DNA from: Planctomycetota bacterium
Lineage (GTDB): Bacteria; Planctomycetota; Planctomycetia; Pirellulales; Lacipirellulaceae
Assembly: GCA_029259945.1 (NCBI GenBank)
Contig: JAJDEF010000012.1
Location: forward strand, 62,001-126,000
Reading direction: 5' to 3'
DNA length: 64,000 nucleotides
Shown: positions 27,982-38,861 of the stretch, in pieces
How positions within the stretch are numbered: the stretch's first letter is position 1
Layout of the letters: every line of letters starts with the position of its first letter
Position numbers and translations under genes: made by a program
The notes under the pieces: generated by a model
Databases searched by the model: none
The model's input: the letters and a program-made list of their open reading frames with translations, nothing else
What the model was told of the DNA's origin: nothing

Positions 27982-30690
27982 ATGCATGCGCGAGGTGCTG
28001 TTATGGTCCCTTTTGGTTCCCACCGGTCTAGAAATACGCCTAAATTCAATCGAGAGCGAACGCGGCTGTCGTTCGAAACTTTGGAACAACGCGCAATGCT
28101 AGCGGCCGACATGGCTGAGATTCTCGGCACAGTGACCGCCGATCCACAAGGCGATGGCAATGCTAGCAACGATATCGTTGTCTCGGGTGCCCTTGCCACC
28201 CTTTACCGCGATGGGGGCAATGGGACGTTTGATGGGGGTGCCGGCGATGACACGGTGGTCGGCGCTTCGACGACGACCGACGCCCTGGGCAAATACCGGT
28301 TCGATCAAGTGGGTGCCGGAAAATATTTTGTGAAAATTTCGCTGCCCTCGGAGTTTCAGCTTCGCGCTGGTCAAGATGTGAAAGAAATCGTCATCTCGGC
28401 AGACGAAGGGGACGGTGTCGTAGGCCCAACCATTGATGGTTTTACAACCACCCAGGTGGTTCAAGCCTCACCGCCCCTGCCTTCGAGTCAGGTATCGCAA
28501 TTAGCCGATGCGGACGTCATGGGTGGCGAGCGAGACATCTGGGTGGAACTCACCCAAAGCACCAATCCCGTCTCCTCGGTGGCTTTGGCCAGCAGCGGTG
28601 GAAATCTATATTTGGCGAGTGGCCCTGGAACGACGGGCACCGCGAAAGTTGTTTGGGATGGGGTCGACTCGGGCGCTCAAATTGTCGATCCCACCGGCTT
28701 GGGCGGCATCGACCTGACCCAGTCGAACGGCAATACTATGACCGGCATCGCTCTCACTTCGGGCGCCGATCATCCCAATGCCAAGATCACCATGCGAATT
28801 TACACCGACGGCAACAATTGGTCGGAATTTACGACCACCGTTCCTGAATCGCCTGGCGGGTTGGCCACCGGGCAAGCGATTTTTAACTTCGCCGATGCAC
28901 CAACTGCAAGCCTGGGACAAGGGGCCGACTTTACCAACGTCGGCGCCTTGGAACTTACCTTCGAAGGGGTTTCTGCAGTCGACGGGCAGGTTGCCTTAGT
29001 TGGCCTAGTAGGCCGGGCCACCAAGCGAGCCGATTTTATTGCCTCTCCCCGTTTGAGCCTTGGCGACCGCGTTTGGGCAGACCTTGATGACGATGGAATT
29101 CATCAAGCCGGCGAAGCGGGGATCGCAAACGTTGCGCTCAATCTGTACGAAGATACCAATGGTGATAACCAATTCACCAACGCCGTCGATCAGTTTCTTG
29201 GTGCAACGACGACCAATGCGAATGGCGACTACTTGTTTGCTGATCTGTTCCCCGGCAAGTACATCGTACAGGTCAATCCGACCAATTTCCTACCGTTAGG
29301 AGCGTTGGCGGGGCTCAGTTCTAGCACTGGCAACGACCCGGCTTCTGACCCCGATGACAACGTGAATGGCGACGACAACGGCACATCTTTGGCGGGTGCG
29401 GGCGTGGTGAGTCAGGCGATCTCGCTCTCTGGTGGCGAAGAGCCAACCAACGGGGGCAATTCGAACCTCACCGTCGATTTTGGATTCTTTGGGTTTGATT
29501 TAGTTCTTGATAAGGCAGTAGAGCAAACAACAGTCGCTCCTACCGAAGTGATCGACTACACCATCAAGATCGACAACACAGGCCCGTCAGAGGCGGCGAA
29601 CACCACCTTTAAGGATACGTTACCTGCAGGAGTAACATTTATTTCTGCATCGGCCACGCTAAACGGGGCAGGCTTCAATACCAATCTCGCACACACTAGC
29701 GGCGTGGTGACCGCAGACCTAGGCACTGTGCGTAGTGGTGATGTGGTGATTATTACCATTTTTGCAAAGGTGAACGACGATGCCACCGGAACGCTAGTCA
29801 ACACGGCAACGGTCATCGCACCGAAGGAAATCGATTTGTCGAATAACACCGACACGGTTTCTAACCCCATCACTCCACGTATCGACTTGGCGATTCTAAA
29901 GACCGATAGCCGCGACCCGGTGGAGCCTGGAAGCACATTCAGCTATACGCTCGACATTGTGAACAATGGCCCGTCGAACGCGACCGGGGTGATTGTGACT
30001 GATCACTTGCCCGCGACCGGCGTCTCGTTCGTTGGTGCCTCGATCACTCCAGATTCGGTGGTGGGCGATCGGTTGACGTTCAATCTTGGCAATTTGGCCA
30101 AAGGCGAATCGGCAGACATCACCATTAATGTACGTGTTGATGACGACTTTGAGGGTGAATTGCTGAACGTTGCGGACGTACGCGGCAACGAGACGGAGAT
30201 CACTCTGACCAACAATCAAGACGATGAGCCGACGATTGTGAAGGCAATCCCCGCAAGTATCGCCGGGACCGTCTTTGTCGATCGAAATGACAATGGCGTG
30301 TTTGAATCAGGCGAAGCGACCTTGGCCAATGTGCTTGTTTCGCTTAAGGGAACCGACACCTTCGGAAACACAGTGACTCGTACTACCAACTCGGCCAGTG
30401 ACGGATCGTACCTGTTTGAGAACCTACCCGCGGGAACGTACCGCCTCGTCGAAACGCAGCCCAATGCCTTTAAGGATGGTCAGGATCACATTGGCACCAA
30501 TGGCGGAGCCCACGGCGAAACTCCTGGGCCGCTGTTGATCCCCAATGATGTAGACCCCGCAAAAATCCAGGACTTATTCCTAGAGATTCAGCTTTCCAGT
30601 GGCGATACGGCAGTGAGTTACGACTTCGGCGAATTGGCCGTCGGTGCCACCAAGATGGACTTCATCGGCCCCGCCAACTGGTGGCGTTAA
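27982..30690 (+). CDS. SdrD B-like / DUF11 repeat surface protein with LEPR-XLL-like N-terminus
   Basis: RLSFETLEQRAMLAAD; SdrD_B units SLGDRVWADLDDDGIHQAGEAGIANVALNLYEDTNGD and SIAGTVFVDRNDNGVFESGEATLANVLVSLKGTD; two DUF11 domains. Confidence 0.9.
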   Translation: MHARGAVMVPFGSHRSRNTPKFNRERTRLSFETLEQRAMLAADMAEILGTVTADPQGDGNASNDIVVSGALATLYRDGGNGTFDGGAGDDTVVGASTTTDALGKYRFDQVGAGKYFVKISLPSEFQLRAGQDVKEIVISADEGDGVVGPTIDGFTTTQVVQASPPLPSSQVSQLADADVMGGERDIWVELTQSTNPVSSVALASSGGNLYLASGPGTTGTAKVVWDGVDSGAQIVDPTGLGGIDLTQSNGNTMTGIALTSGADHPNAKITMRIYTDGNNWSEFTTTVPESPGGLATGQAIFNFADAPTASLGQGADFTNVGALELTFEGVSAVDGQVALVGLVGRATKRADFIASPRLSLGDRVWADLDDDGIHQAGEAGIANVALNLYEDTNGDNQFTNAVDQFLGATTTNANGDYLFADLFPGKYIVQVNPTNFLPLGALAGLSSSTGNDPASDPDDNVNGDDNGTSLAGAGVVSQAISLSGGEEPTNGGNSNLTVDFGFFGFDLVLDKAVEQTTVAPTEVIDYTIKIDNTGPSEAANTTFKDTLPAGVTFISASATLNGAGFNTNLAHTSGVVTADLGTVRSGDVVIITIFAKVNDDATGTLVNTATVIAPKEIDLSNNTDTVSNPITPRIDLAILKTDSRDPVEPGSTFSYTLDIVNNGPSNATGVIVTDHLPATGVSFVGASITPDSVVGDRLTFNLGNLAKGESADITINVRVDDDFEGELLNVADVRGNETEITLTNNQDDEPTIVKAIPASIAGTVFVDRNDNGVFESGEATLANVLVSLKGTDTFGNTVTRTTNSASDGSYLFENLPAGTYRLVETQPNAFKDGQDHIGTNGGAHGETPGPLLIPNDVDPAKIQDLFLEIQLSSGDTAVSYDFGELAVGATKMDFIGPANWWR

Positions 30691-31013
30691 GCGACCACAA
30701 ACAATGGTGTTGGTTTACTAGCAAGAAGCTTTTGCTTGCTAGATGCGCGAGTAAGAACAGCTTGTTTTAGGCTTGTTTCTAGGTGAATGCGCCTCTTCTT
30801 TCCATTTTCTATTGGACACACTTCAAAACGTGACCTAGTCTTCCTTTTGGGCCGAACGAATCTTCTCTTGCTAAGAGGCCCATCGCTGAAGGATCCCGCG
30901 ACGCCAAAATTTCTTCACCCTGCTTCGGTCGGGTGAATCCCGCCTTTTCTATTTTCCAGTCGCTTAGCGGCTCCAGTGTCTTCAGCGCATGCGCTGAAAG
31001 GAGATTCTACCCA

Positions 31014-31670
31014 ATGATGTTCTACCTAATCCAACAAAAGTCCCAACGATCTAAACATCTACTGGCTGGACTGTGTTGCTGTGTGCTCCTGGGGTCAACT
31101 CCTTGCCTAGCGTTAGATGTCCTGCGAATCGAAGAACATTGGAAACTGCAGGTGGGTGGGCCCGACGAAGGCCGTAGTGCTCCTCAAGTCTCGATGGTCA
31201 TGGCGCCAACTGGTGATCTGAGCAGCCATTATTTCATCTTCAACCTCAATCACTGGAGCTATCCCGAGTTTGCAGCAGGTGGATTAGAACTGCAAAGGTG
31301 GGACGGCGACCATTGGATCTCGTCTCACCACAGTTCGAACCGCAGTTCTTTGTGTAACGAAGGCGAAATGATCACCTGGGTCCAACGAATCGAGCTATCA
31401 GAATCACAACTTCACTTCACTATCACAAACGGACAATCGCAAACCTGGAGTCAATTTGGTGGACAGGGTCTGCTGCAGACTTCTATTGCAACTGAGCTAA
31501 CTCGTCTCAACGATTACCGACCGGAAATCTCTCTCTCTGAATCAGGCATTGGTTACGCAGGCAATCGTGTTTCCTCGTTAACGCTTAAAAAATTGGTTTG
31601 GTGGACATCCGATGGCGAGGAACATGAGATGATTGCTCCTATTGATATCGACACAGACATCGACCCCTAG
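31014..31670 (+). CDS. Hypothetical secreted protein upstream of the tad-like cluster
   Basis: Signal peptide HLLAGLCCCVLLGSTPCLA; no recognised domain. Confidence 0.65.
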   Translation: MMFYLIQQKSQRSKHLLAGLCCCVLLGSTPCLALDVLRIEEHWKLQVGGPDEGRSAPQVSMVMAPTGDLSSHYFIFNLNHWSYPEFAAGGLELQRWDGDHWISSHHSSNRSSLCNEGEMITWVQRIELSESQLHFTITNGQSQTWSQFGGQGLLQTSIATELTRLNDYRPEISLSESGIGYAGNRVSSLTLKKLVWWTSDGEEHEMIAPIDIDTDIDP

Positions 31671-31756
31671 ATGTTCAACCGCTCACCATCCTATCGCCAG
31701 AGATCTAACCACGTTCGCTACTGATTAAACCTGCGTCTGACAAAAGAGGCCCTTCG

Positions 31757-32926
31757 ATGACATTCACACGACCACTCAGATTACGCGGCAATATCGTTTC
31801 ACAGCGGCACGGGGCAATCACTGTCTTTGCCGCCATTCTGTCCGTGGTACTTCTCGGGATGGTCGCGTTTGCGGTGGACATCGGGTACATCCTCTCGAGT
31901 AAGGAAGAATTGCAACGGACTGCAGACTCCGCTGCATTGGCTGCGGTTTGGGAATACGGTAAGCAACTCGCTGCTGGACAAGATGCTGCAGCAGCAGAAT
32001 ATATGGGGCGAGTCACAGCCGCTTCGTTTGTTAGCGCAAATCCCGTTGGAAATGCATCTCTAGCGATTGACTTAAATCAGTCAAACAACGCGGAGAGCGA
32101 CATTGTTTATGGTTACATCAGTGATTTCAGCGACACAAACACAATCAGCACCACCGCTGGATCGCAATTCAATTCGGTCACTGTTCGGGTTCATCGCAAT
32201 GGCACACTCAACAGCAACTTGCCATTATTTTTCGCGCCAATTTTTGGTCTCTCTGGGACGGGCATTCAAACGGAGGCTACCGCGGCATTTGTCCGCGATG
32301 TCAAAGGCTTCGAAGTGCCCAACGGGGGCGGCAACCTAGACATCCTTCCCTATGCTCTCGATCTAGAAACATGGAACCTCTGGATGGCCGGAAACGCCGA
32401 TGACGACTGGACCTACAACGCCGATGGCTCGATTACCTCTGGCCCCGATGGATATCTAGAAGTCAATTTGTTTCCACAAGGCACCGGTTCTCCGGGAAAC
32501 CGCGGCACTGTCGACATTGGCAGTAGCAACAATAGCACCAACGATATCGCTCGGCAAATTCTCAACGGCATCTCGGCAGCAGATTTGGCTTACCACGGTG
32601 GCAAGCTGGAATTCAATGCGTCTGGGTACCTGATTCTCAATGGCGATACGGGCATCAGTGCTGGTGTCAAAGACGAGCTCACCGACATCAAGGGAGAGCC
32701 GCGAATTATTCCCGTCTTCGGTTCTGTGAGCGGCCCAGGAAATAATGCCGACTATACGATCGTCAAGTGGTTTGGCATTCGGATCGTCGATGTCAAATTG
32801 ACGGGCCCGATGAACAATAAGCACGTCACCATTCAAGCAGCGCCTATTGCCTCGAAAGGCGTCATTCCATCACCAACTCCTGGTACGAGTTCCTACGTCT
32901 ACTCATCCGTCGTGTTGGTAAAATAA
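31757..32926 (+). CDS. TadG-like (Flp pilus-assembly / DUF2134-like) protein
   Basis: RHGAITVFAAILSVVLLGMVAFAVDIGYILSSKEELQRTADSAALAAVWEYGKQLAAG. Confidence 0.88.
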   Translation: MTFTRPLRLRGNIVSQRHGAITVFAAILSVVLLGMVAFAVDIGYILSSKEELQRTADSAALAAVWEYGKQLAAGQDAAAAEYMGRVTAASFVSANPVGNASLAIDLNQSNNAESDIVYGYISDFSDTNTISTTAGSQFNSVTVRVHRNGTLNSNLPLFFAPIFGLSGTGIQTEATAAFVRDVKGFEVPNGGGNLDILPYALDLETWNLWMAGNADDDWTYNADGSITSGPDGYLEVNLFPQGTGSPGNRGTVDIGSSNNSTNDIARQILNGISAADLAYHGGKLEFNASGYLILNGDTGISAGVKDELTDIKGEPRIIPVFGSVSGPGNNADYTIVKWFGIRIVDVKLTGPMNNKHVTIQAAPIASKGVIPSPTPGTSSYVYSSVVLVK

Positions 32927-33003
32927 AACCCACTTAAAATCCCCCCCCAAGAACATAACAAGTCTAATCAACGAAAATGCTGCGTTCGAGGAGTAGCTAC
33001 CCA

Positions 33004-33456
33004 ATGATTCAAACTCGTAACCAAAATGATATAGGTTCACTAGTCTCGAAAAACCGTCGTCGGATTTCGAAACGCAACGGGGTTGCCGCTGTTGAATTTG
33101 CTATTATTGCGCCAGTATTTTTTCTGCTGGTTATTGGTTCCGTCGAACTGGGACGTGCAATGATGGTACAACAAATCCTTACCAATGCCTCACGTGTTGG
33201 AGCTCGCAATGCCACCATGCTCAACGCAACCGAGCAGGGAGTTATTGACAGCGTGAATAACTATGCCTCTAGTGTTTCGGTGCCATCGACCACGGTAGTG
33301 GTTTCTCCTGAGCCAACCACGGCGTCTGCCGGCGACCAAATGACCGTGACCGTTTCAGTACCGTTTCAATATGTGAGCTGGCTATCCTCTCCTTGGTTCC
33401 TCGGGAACGCTACACTCACGGCATCATCTGTCATGAGCAAAGAGGGATTTGAGTAG
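33004..33456 (+). CDS. TadE-like pseudopilin
   Basis: NGVAAVEFAIIAPVFFLLVIGSVELGRAMMVQQILTNASRVGARNATML. Confidence 0.9.
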   Translation: MIQTRNQNDIGSLVSKNRRRISKRNGVAAVEFAIIAPVFFLLVIGSVELGRAMMVQQILTNASRVGARNATMLNATEQGVIDSVNNYASSVSVPSTTVVVSPEPTTASAGDQMTVTVSVPFQYVSWLSSPWFLGNATLTASSVMSKEGFE

Positions 33457-33899
33457 GAAGAGTATGACTTTGCCAAGATCGTACAGCACCTTCTGCTCTA
33501 CTTGGTGAGACCGCTCAAATGACTCACCGACGGCACCGCCCAATCGAATGCCTCATTCGGAGATTTCTCAATGGGGGCTTCTTGCTTTAGCAAGCAAACG
33601 TGATGCCTCTATGCATCAGTGTTGACCACATGCAACGTATGATCTCATTGCCGGTCACATTCTTGTGTAAATAGCAATGATCCGAAAAATTCTCGCGCCT
33701 GCTTAACAAACCTGAGCTAGGTTTTACATGGTGAGAATCTGCTGGCACTTTGTTTGTCGGTAACTTGGTTTCCCGCCACAAGAGTTTGTGACGTTTCACT
33801 GCGAATTCCCCACCACTTTTCATCGCTCATTCGAGTGGATCGGCCTTCGCCGGTTATTGATTTTGTGCTGATTGCTAATCGGCACGGAGGTTAAACATC

Positions 33900-34370
33900 A
33901 TGCGACGTCGCCAGTCTGCACGACTCCGTCTTGGCACGACTACCGTAGAAACTGCGGTGGTGCTCCCGGTCTTTTTTCTCGTCGTTTTCGGGATTTTTGA
34001 AATCGCCCATGTCCAGTTGGTCAACAACATGATCAATAGTGCGTGCCGAAAAGGGGCACGCGTTGGGTCGGTAGAAGGAACGACAACCAGTCAGGTGTTG
34101 AGCAGTGTTGACGGAGCTTTGGGTTCTGTCATTTCAACCGCAACGGTATCTGTTTCGGTGAAAAATGCGGACGTTTATGATTCGGGGGTTACGCCACCCA
34201 CCGATGGCCCAAGCCTTGAGGCCTTGCCTGATATTGAATTGTCTGACGCCGAACCTCGACAAATGTTCTTGGTGCGGGCTTCAGTCCCTTATAACGACGT
34301 CGCGATATTTCCGATGTCCTTCATGCAAAATGTGGTGCTAGAAGGCCTATCGTTTATGCGTCACGAGTAA
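33900..34370 (+). CDS. TadE-like pseudopilin
   Basis: GTTTVETAVVLPVFFLVVFGIFEIAHVQLVNNMINSACRKGARVGSVEG. Confidence 0.9.
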   Translation: MRRRQSARLRLGTTTVETAVVLPVFFLVVFGIFEIAHVQLVNNMINSACRKGARVGSVEGTTTSQVLSSVDGALGSVISTATVSVSVKNADVYDSGVTPPTDGPSLEALPDIELSDAEPRQMFLVRASVPYNDVAIFPMSFMQNVVLEGLSFMRHE

Positions 34371-34404
34371 ATCCACTCCTCCTCTGCCTACTGGAGATGA
34401 ATCT

Positions 34405-34887
34405 ATGAGAAACCGTCCACTAAAAGACCGAACCCACCAACGTCTCGGGGCAGTTGCCGTCGAGTTTGCTATCGTTTTGCCCATCCTCGTAACCACGGTC
34501 TTGGGGCTCATCGAAATAACCCGCGCCTACGATGTACAAAACCTGCTAGAAACCGGCGCTCGCGAAGGGGCCCGTTTCGCGGCGATGGATCGCAGCGGCA
34601 TTCTCCAGGAGGGAGAGACTGCCAATAGCAAACTCATCTCCGACGTCACGAACTTCATGGCGTCTTCGGGCATTCCGGCAGAAAATGTATCGGTGGTGAT
34701 CCGGGATGCCACCGACCCTAACCAGGGCTTCGACTTGGACGACCCTGCCAACGATCTCTTGCTATTTGAGGTCGAGGTCAGTGTTCCTTTCTCAGCGGTT
34801 AGCTACACGCCGGTGAGTGAAGCAAACGATTATGGATTGTCTGCATCCATTACCTTCCGCAACGGACGCGCGACCCTATCTCAGTAA
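34405..34887 (+). CDS. TadE-like pseudopilin
   Basis: LGAVAVEFAIVLPILVTTVLGLIEITRAYDVQNLLETGAREGARFAAMDR. Confidence 0.9.
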   Translation: MRNRPLKDRTHQRLGAVAVEFAIVLPILVTTVLGLIEITRAYDVQNLLETGAREGARFAAMDRSGILQEGETANSKLISDVTNFMASSGIPAENVSVVIRDATDPNQGFDLDDPANDLLLFEVEVSVPFSAVSYTPVSEANDYGLSASITFRNGRATLSQ

Positions 34888-34937
34888 GACTGAGAAACTC
34901 AGGACTTGAATCATTCTTTTCTTTCGGAGCGCATGTC

Positions 34938-36707
34938 ATGACTCACCAATCTTCTAAGAATGCACGTCGCAATCCAGCAATTCAACGCCGTCAGGGCGTG
35001 ATTGTCGTTCTCACGGGTTTTACGTTAATCGCTATTTTCGCCTTTGTCGCGCTTTCGGTCGACACAGGCCGCATTGTGCTTACTGAAACGAAAATGCAAA
35101 ACGCGGTCGACGCTGCTTCGTTGGCTGCCGCCCAGGAAATTACCGCTGCCGTCTACGCGGCAGGACAAGGGCAGGGCTCGGCGAGCGTCGACGCCAATTC
35201 GATTGCGGTAGAAGCCGCTCGCTTGATGGCCGCTCAAGTGGCCGAAGCCAATGGAGTTTTTATCGATCCCCAGGCGGATGTTCAATTTGGCAAGCGCGGG
35301 TTTGACGATGCCACCGGCACATGGCCCATTGAATGGGGCGGTACGCCGGTCAATGTGGTGCAAGTGGTTGCACGTCGTACAGAACTAGATGCTAGTTTAC
35401 CAGATGGCCAGTTGCCCCTAGCATTCGGCTGGGCGGTCGGAAGGTCGCAAGTTCCGCTTCAAACCTCGGCCACAGCTTTTGTCGAAGCACGTGACTTGGT
35501 GGTTGTGCTTGACTTCTCGGCTTCGATGAACGACGACAGCTCGCTTCGTTCGAGCTTAGGTCAGACACAAGCTGAAAATTCATTGGACGACATGTGGGAC
35601 TCGTTAATTGCTGCTGACCCGAAGTGGCCTGGGACGACGGAGTCAAAATTTCCAACCACCGGTTTTGGAGACGTAGATTCCTATGCTGGTACCTACATTT
35701 CTAGCAGTACGACGAGCGACATACGCAGCCTGCTTGGGCTGAACGAAAACAATCCCGATGGTTCTCGGATGTATCCCTTTCCACAAGCAGGCCGGTACAG
35801 CAGCGGAGAACTCAAAAACAAGCCAAGCGATTCCACAAGCGACGCACTCTGGAATGGATATATCAAATTTGTCAAAAAGAAAAGCGGCTCCTATAAGAAG
35901 AAATATGGCTATCGCACACTAATGGACTATCTTCAAGAAAGTCGATATTCGGCAAGTAGTTCGGAAGATCTTTGGCGTACGCCCCATTATCCTTTCCACG
36001 CGGTAAAGGAAGGCGCCTCGTTGTTCCTCGGGTTCCTTACTGACCTCGACTTCGGCGACGAAGTGGGCTTAGTGAGCTACGGAAAATGGGCCGTCAAAGA
36101 ATGGACGCATTATGATGGCGAAGTCGACATCGACATCACCGCCAATCCAATTACTAGCGACTATGCGACGATCGACGCCATCCAGCGGCGTCATCAAGCG
36201 GGTCACTACAGCGGATGGACTGGCATGGGCGATGGCATTCTCAACGCCCGCGAACTATTAGTAGGCGATGCCAATGACCCGAACGATGACGGCTACAGCC
36301 GCTATGGGGCTCGGCCGACGATGATCATCATGACCGATGGTCAGACCAACCAGGGGCCGTCCGGTTGGAGTTTGCCCGGCGATTTTGACTGGGCCGAATG
36401 GACCGACTACGATGGCGACGGAATTGCCGACTACTCGACCTCGAACTGGAAGAAACAGTATTCGTTCTGGGAAGCGACCGAAGCCATCAAACGCGGGATT
36501 ACGCTTCACACGATGGCTGTCGGTGCCGGCGCAGACCGTGATTTGATGGAGGCCATTGCCTTTGCAGGCAGTGGAATCTTTATCAGTGTCCCCGGCGGTA
36601 GCACCGTGGCCGAGATGGAGTCGCAGCTACTCGACGCTTTCCGCAATATCGCCTCGCAGGTGCCGCCTGCGAAGCTTGTCTTTGAGTTAACCGCTCCGGC
36701 GAACTGA
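34938..36707 (+). CDS. TadG-like protein with von Willebrand factor A domain
   Basis: QGVIVVLTGFTLIAIFAFVALSVDTGRIVLTETKMQNAVDAASLAAAQEI; VVVLDFSASMNDDS (MIDAS-like); RPTMIIMTDGQTNQGP. Confidence 0.88.
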   Translation: MTHQSSKNARRNPAIQRRQGVIVVLTGFTLIAIFAFVALSVDTGRIVLTETKMQNAVDAASLAAAQEITAAVYAAGQGQGSASVDANSIAVEAARLMAAQVAEANGVFIDPQADVQFGKRGFDDATGTWPIEWGGTPVNVVQVVARRTELDASLPDGQLPLAFGWAVGRSQVPLQTSATAFVEARDLVVVLDFSASMNDDSSLRSSLGQTQAENSLDDMWDSLIAADPKWPGTTESKFPTTGFGDVDSYAGTYISSSTTSDIRSLLGLNENNPDGSRMYPFPQAGRYSSGELKNKPSDSTSDALWNGYIKFVKKKSGSYKKKYGYRTLMDYLQESRYSASSSEDLWRTPHYPFHAVKEGASLFLGFLTDLDFGDEVGLVSYGKWAVKEWTHYDGEVDIDITANPITSDYATIDAIQRRHQAGHYSGWTGMGDGILNARELLVGDANDPNDDGYSRYGARPTMIIMTDGQTNQGPSGWSLPGDFDWAEWTDYDGDGIADYSTSNWKKQYSFWEATEAIKRGITLHTMAVGAGADRDLMEAIAFAGSGIFISVPGGSTVAEMESQLLDAFRNIASQVPPAKLVFELTAPAN

Positions 36708-36810
36708 TCTTCGCAAGTCTGCACCACCCCTGTCCCCAGGCGGCCGGTGGCGTGGGCGTGCGGTGCTGGTGTCCTGAACTGCATTGTCTACCTGCCGGCT
36801 GCCACGGACG

Positions 36811-36844
36811 CGCGCCGTCGCCTTGTGCGACGGCGCGTTTTTTT
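36811..36844 (+). terminator. Rho-independent terminator downstream of the tad-like cluster
   Basis: CGCGCCGTCG-CCTTGTG-CGACGGCGCG followed by TTTTTTT: perfect 10-bp stem. Confidence 0.9.
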
Positions 36845-36970
36845 GTTGGGAACGCCTCATAGCGACCTGATCAAAGGTTCTATCACTGAGGACATCAGAG
36901 GCACATAGTGTTACACTGGCGGCTTCTGAACTGGTGCGGTTCAGGGTCATCCCCAAAAAGGACATGCCGG

Positions 36971-38854
36971 ATGGATATGCTTCGCCGATTTCTTTTGACT
37001 CGTTTCTCGTTTCGTCGTTTGCCTAGGGTAGCTCTGGCGATCATCCTGGGGTTAGCTTCCCAGATAGTAACAGCACAATCCTTGATCGGCTTGGTTGAAC
37101 TAGGCAGCGAGGATGCAGAAGCTACGGCGCCCATCGTTTCGCCAGAGAAGAAGGTGGAACCACGCCTGGTACAGATGCTCGAGTCGCCGAATACGACGAT
37201 GTCGGGGTTTCTTGGCGCGATGAACGATGGCGAGTTTGATCTGGCTGCAAACTGCCTCGATCTTTCCAAACTAGGCGAAGCGGTCTCGGGCGATAAACGA
37301 AAAACGTATGTGTTTCAGCTCAAGGAAGTGCTTGACCGCATGCTATGGGTCGACACGAGCGGCTTTGCCATACAGGCCGACTTGAATCGTTCGTATTCGC
37401 TTGCCGAGGAAGCCCTCGAACTCACTGGCGCCGATCGAGAGGATGCCCGATTGATCATCATTGCGCAAAGCGCCGATGGTCTTTGGCGTTTCAGCCCCGA
37501 GACACTCGACGCACTGGATAGCGGCTTGTGGCTCCGCTGGCACAATCGCAAGGTGGTTGTACCCAAAAGAGAGGGCGAAGAGAAACGACAGGAACGCGCT
37601 CGGCAGGAAATGCCCTTTTCGTTGTGGTTGCCCACCCTCTTTCCCGAAATTCTCATGAAACAACATCTGCTGGTTCCCGACTACCAGTGGACTTGTTTGT
37701 TAGTGCTGATTGTCTTTGGCTTTTTGGCAGACATGGTCACGCGTTTTCTTTTACTTCGCATCACCCATGTCTGGTTTCATTTCCGGCAGTCTGGAAGCGA
37801 GCTGAAAAAACTGGGCAATCCATGGAAGCCAGTGGGCCTGCTTGTTCAAGCGAACGTTTGGTATTTCGGGACGCGTGCGATTGGGTTCCCTGCCTCAGTG
37901 ATGATGATTTTGCTGGTGGGGCTTAAGTTATTTTCCATCGTGGCAGCGGCATGGACGACGTTTTTGTTCATTAACCTACTGACCGGCTACTTGAAAGAGA
38001 AGTCGGAGCTGACGGATACGAAATTCGACGACCTGCTGGTTCCACTCATATCGCGGTCGCTCAAAGCGTTGGTCGTTTGCATGGCGGTGGTCACGGGGGC
38101 CAAGGCATTCAACCTACCCATTTCCGGGCTAGTAGGGGGACTTGGCCTGGGAGGAGCGGCATTTGCGTTAGCGTCGAAGGATACGATTTCTAATCTGTTC
38201 GGCTCGCTGACGGTGCTGACCGACCGGCCATTTGAGGTGGGCGATTGGGTGATTACCGATCAGGCAGAAGGATGTGTCGAGTCGGTCGGTTTTCGCAGCA
38301 CGCGAATCCGCACATTTTACAATTCCGAAATTACGGTGCCCAACAGTCTGCTCACAACCGCAACCGTCGACAACATGGGTCGGCGAAGCTATCGTCGGAT
38401 CAAAACGCAGTTGGGCGTTCAGTACGACACTACCCCTGAACAGGTCGACGCCTTTTGCGAGGGAATCCGCGAACTGATCCGACGGCATCCTTTCACACGA
38501 AAGGATTACTACCACGTTTACTTCAATCAGTTCAGCAGTAGCTCGCTCGATATTCTGCTCTACTGTTTTCTCGATTGTCCCGATTGGGCGGTCGAACTAC
38601 GCGAACGGCATCGACTTTTTCTCGACATTTTGCGTCTAGCCCAATCGCTAAAGGTGCAATTTGCCTTCCCCACGAGCACGCTGCACATGTTTACTGAGGA
38701 AGCAAACAACACCAACCCACCGATCCGCAACCCGATGACCGATGGCCGTCGCGCAGCAGCCACGATTGCAGACTTACCACTGCCCACAGACCAAAAGCCA
38801 GGAAAAGTCGAGTTTCCCGGCCCGTTTGAGTTCGGAGAAGATTCTGAAAGCTGA
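36971..38854 (+). CDS. MscS-family mechanosensitive ion channel
   Basis: GLVGGLGLGGAAFALASKDTISNLFGSLTVLTDRPFEVGDWVITDQAEGCVESVGFRSTRIRTFYNSEITVPNSLL. Confidence 0.93.
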   Translation: MDMLRRFLLTRFSFRRLPRVALAIILGLASQIVTAQSLIGLVELGSEDAEATAPIVSPEKKVEPRLVQMLESPNTTMSGFLGAMNDGEFDLAANCLDLSKLGEAVSGDKRKTYVFQLKEVLDRMLWVDTSGFAIQADLNRSYSLAEEALELTGADREDARLIIIAQSADGLWRFSPETLDALDSGLWLRWHNRKVVVPKREGEEKRQERARQEMPFSLWLPTLFPEILMKQHLLVPDYQWTCLLVLIVFGFLADMVTRFLLLRITHVWFHFRQSGSELKKLGNPWKPVGLLVQANVWYFGTRAIGFPASVMMILLVGLKLFSIVAAAWTTFLFINLLTGYLKEKSELTDTKFDDLLVPLISRSLKALVVCMAVVTGAKAFNLPISGLVGGLGLGGAAFALASKDTISNLFGSLTVLTDRPFEVGDWVITDQAEGCVESVGFRSTRIRTFYNSEITVPNSLLTTATVDNMGRRSYRRIKTQLGVQYDTTPEQVDAFCEGIRELIRRHPFTRKDYYHVYFNQFSSSSLDILLYCFLDCPDWAVELRERHRLFLDILRLAQSLKVQFAFPTSTLHMFTEEANNTNPPIRNPMTDGRRAAATIADLPLPTDQKPGKVEFPGPFEFGEDSES

Positions 38855-38861
38855 TTTGGGG

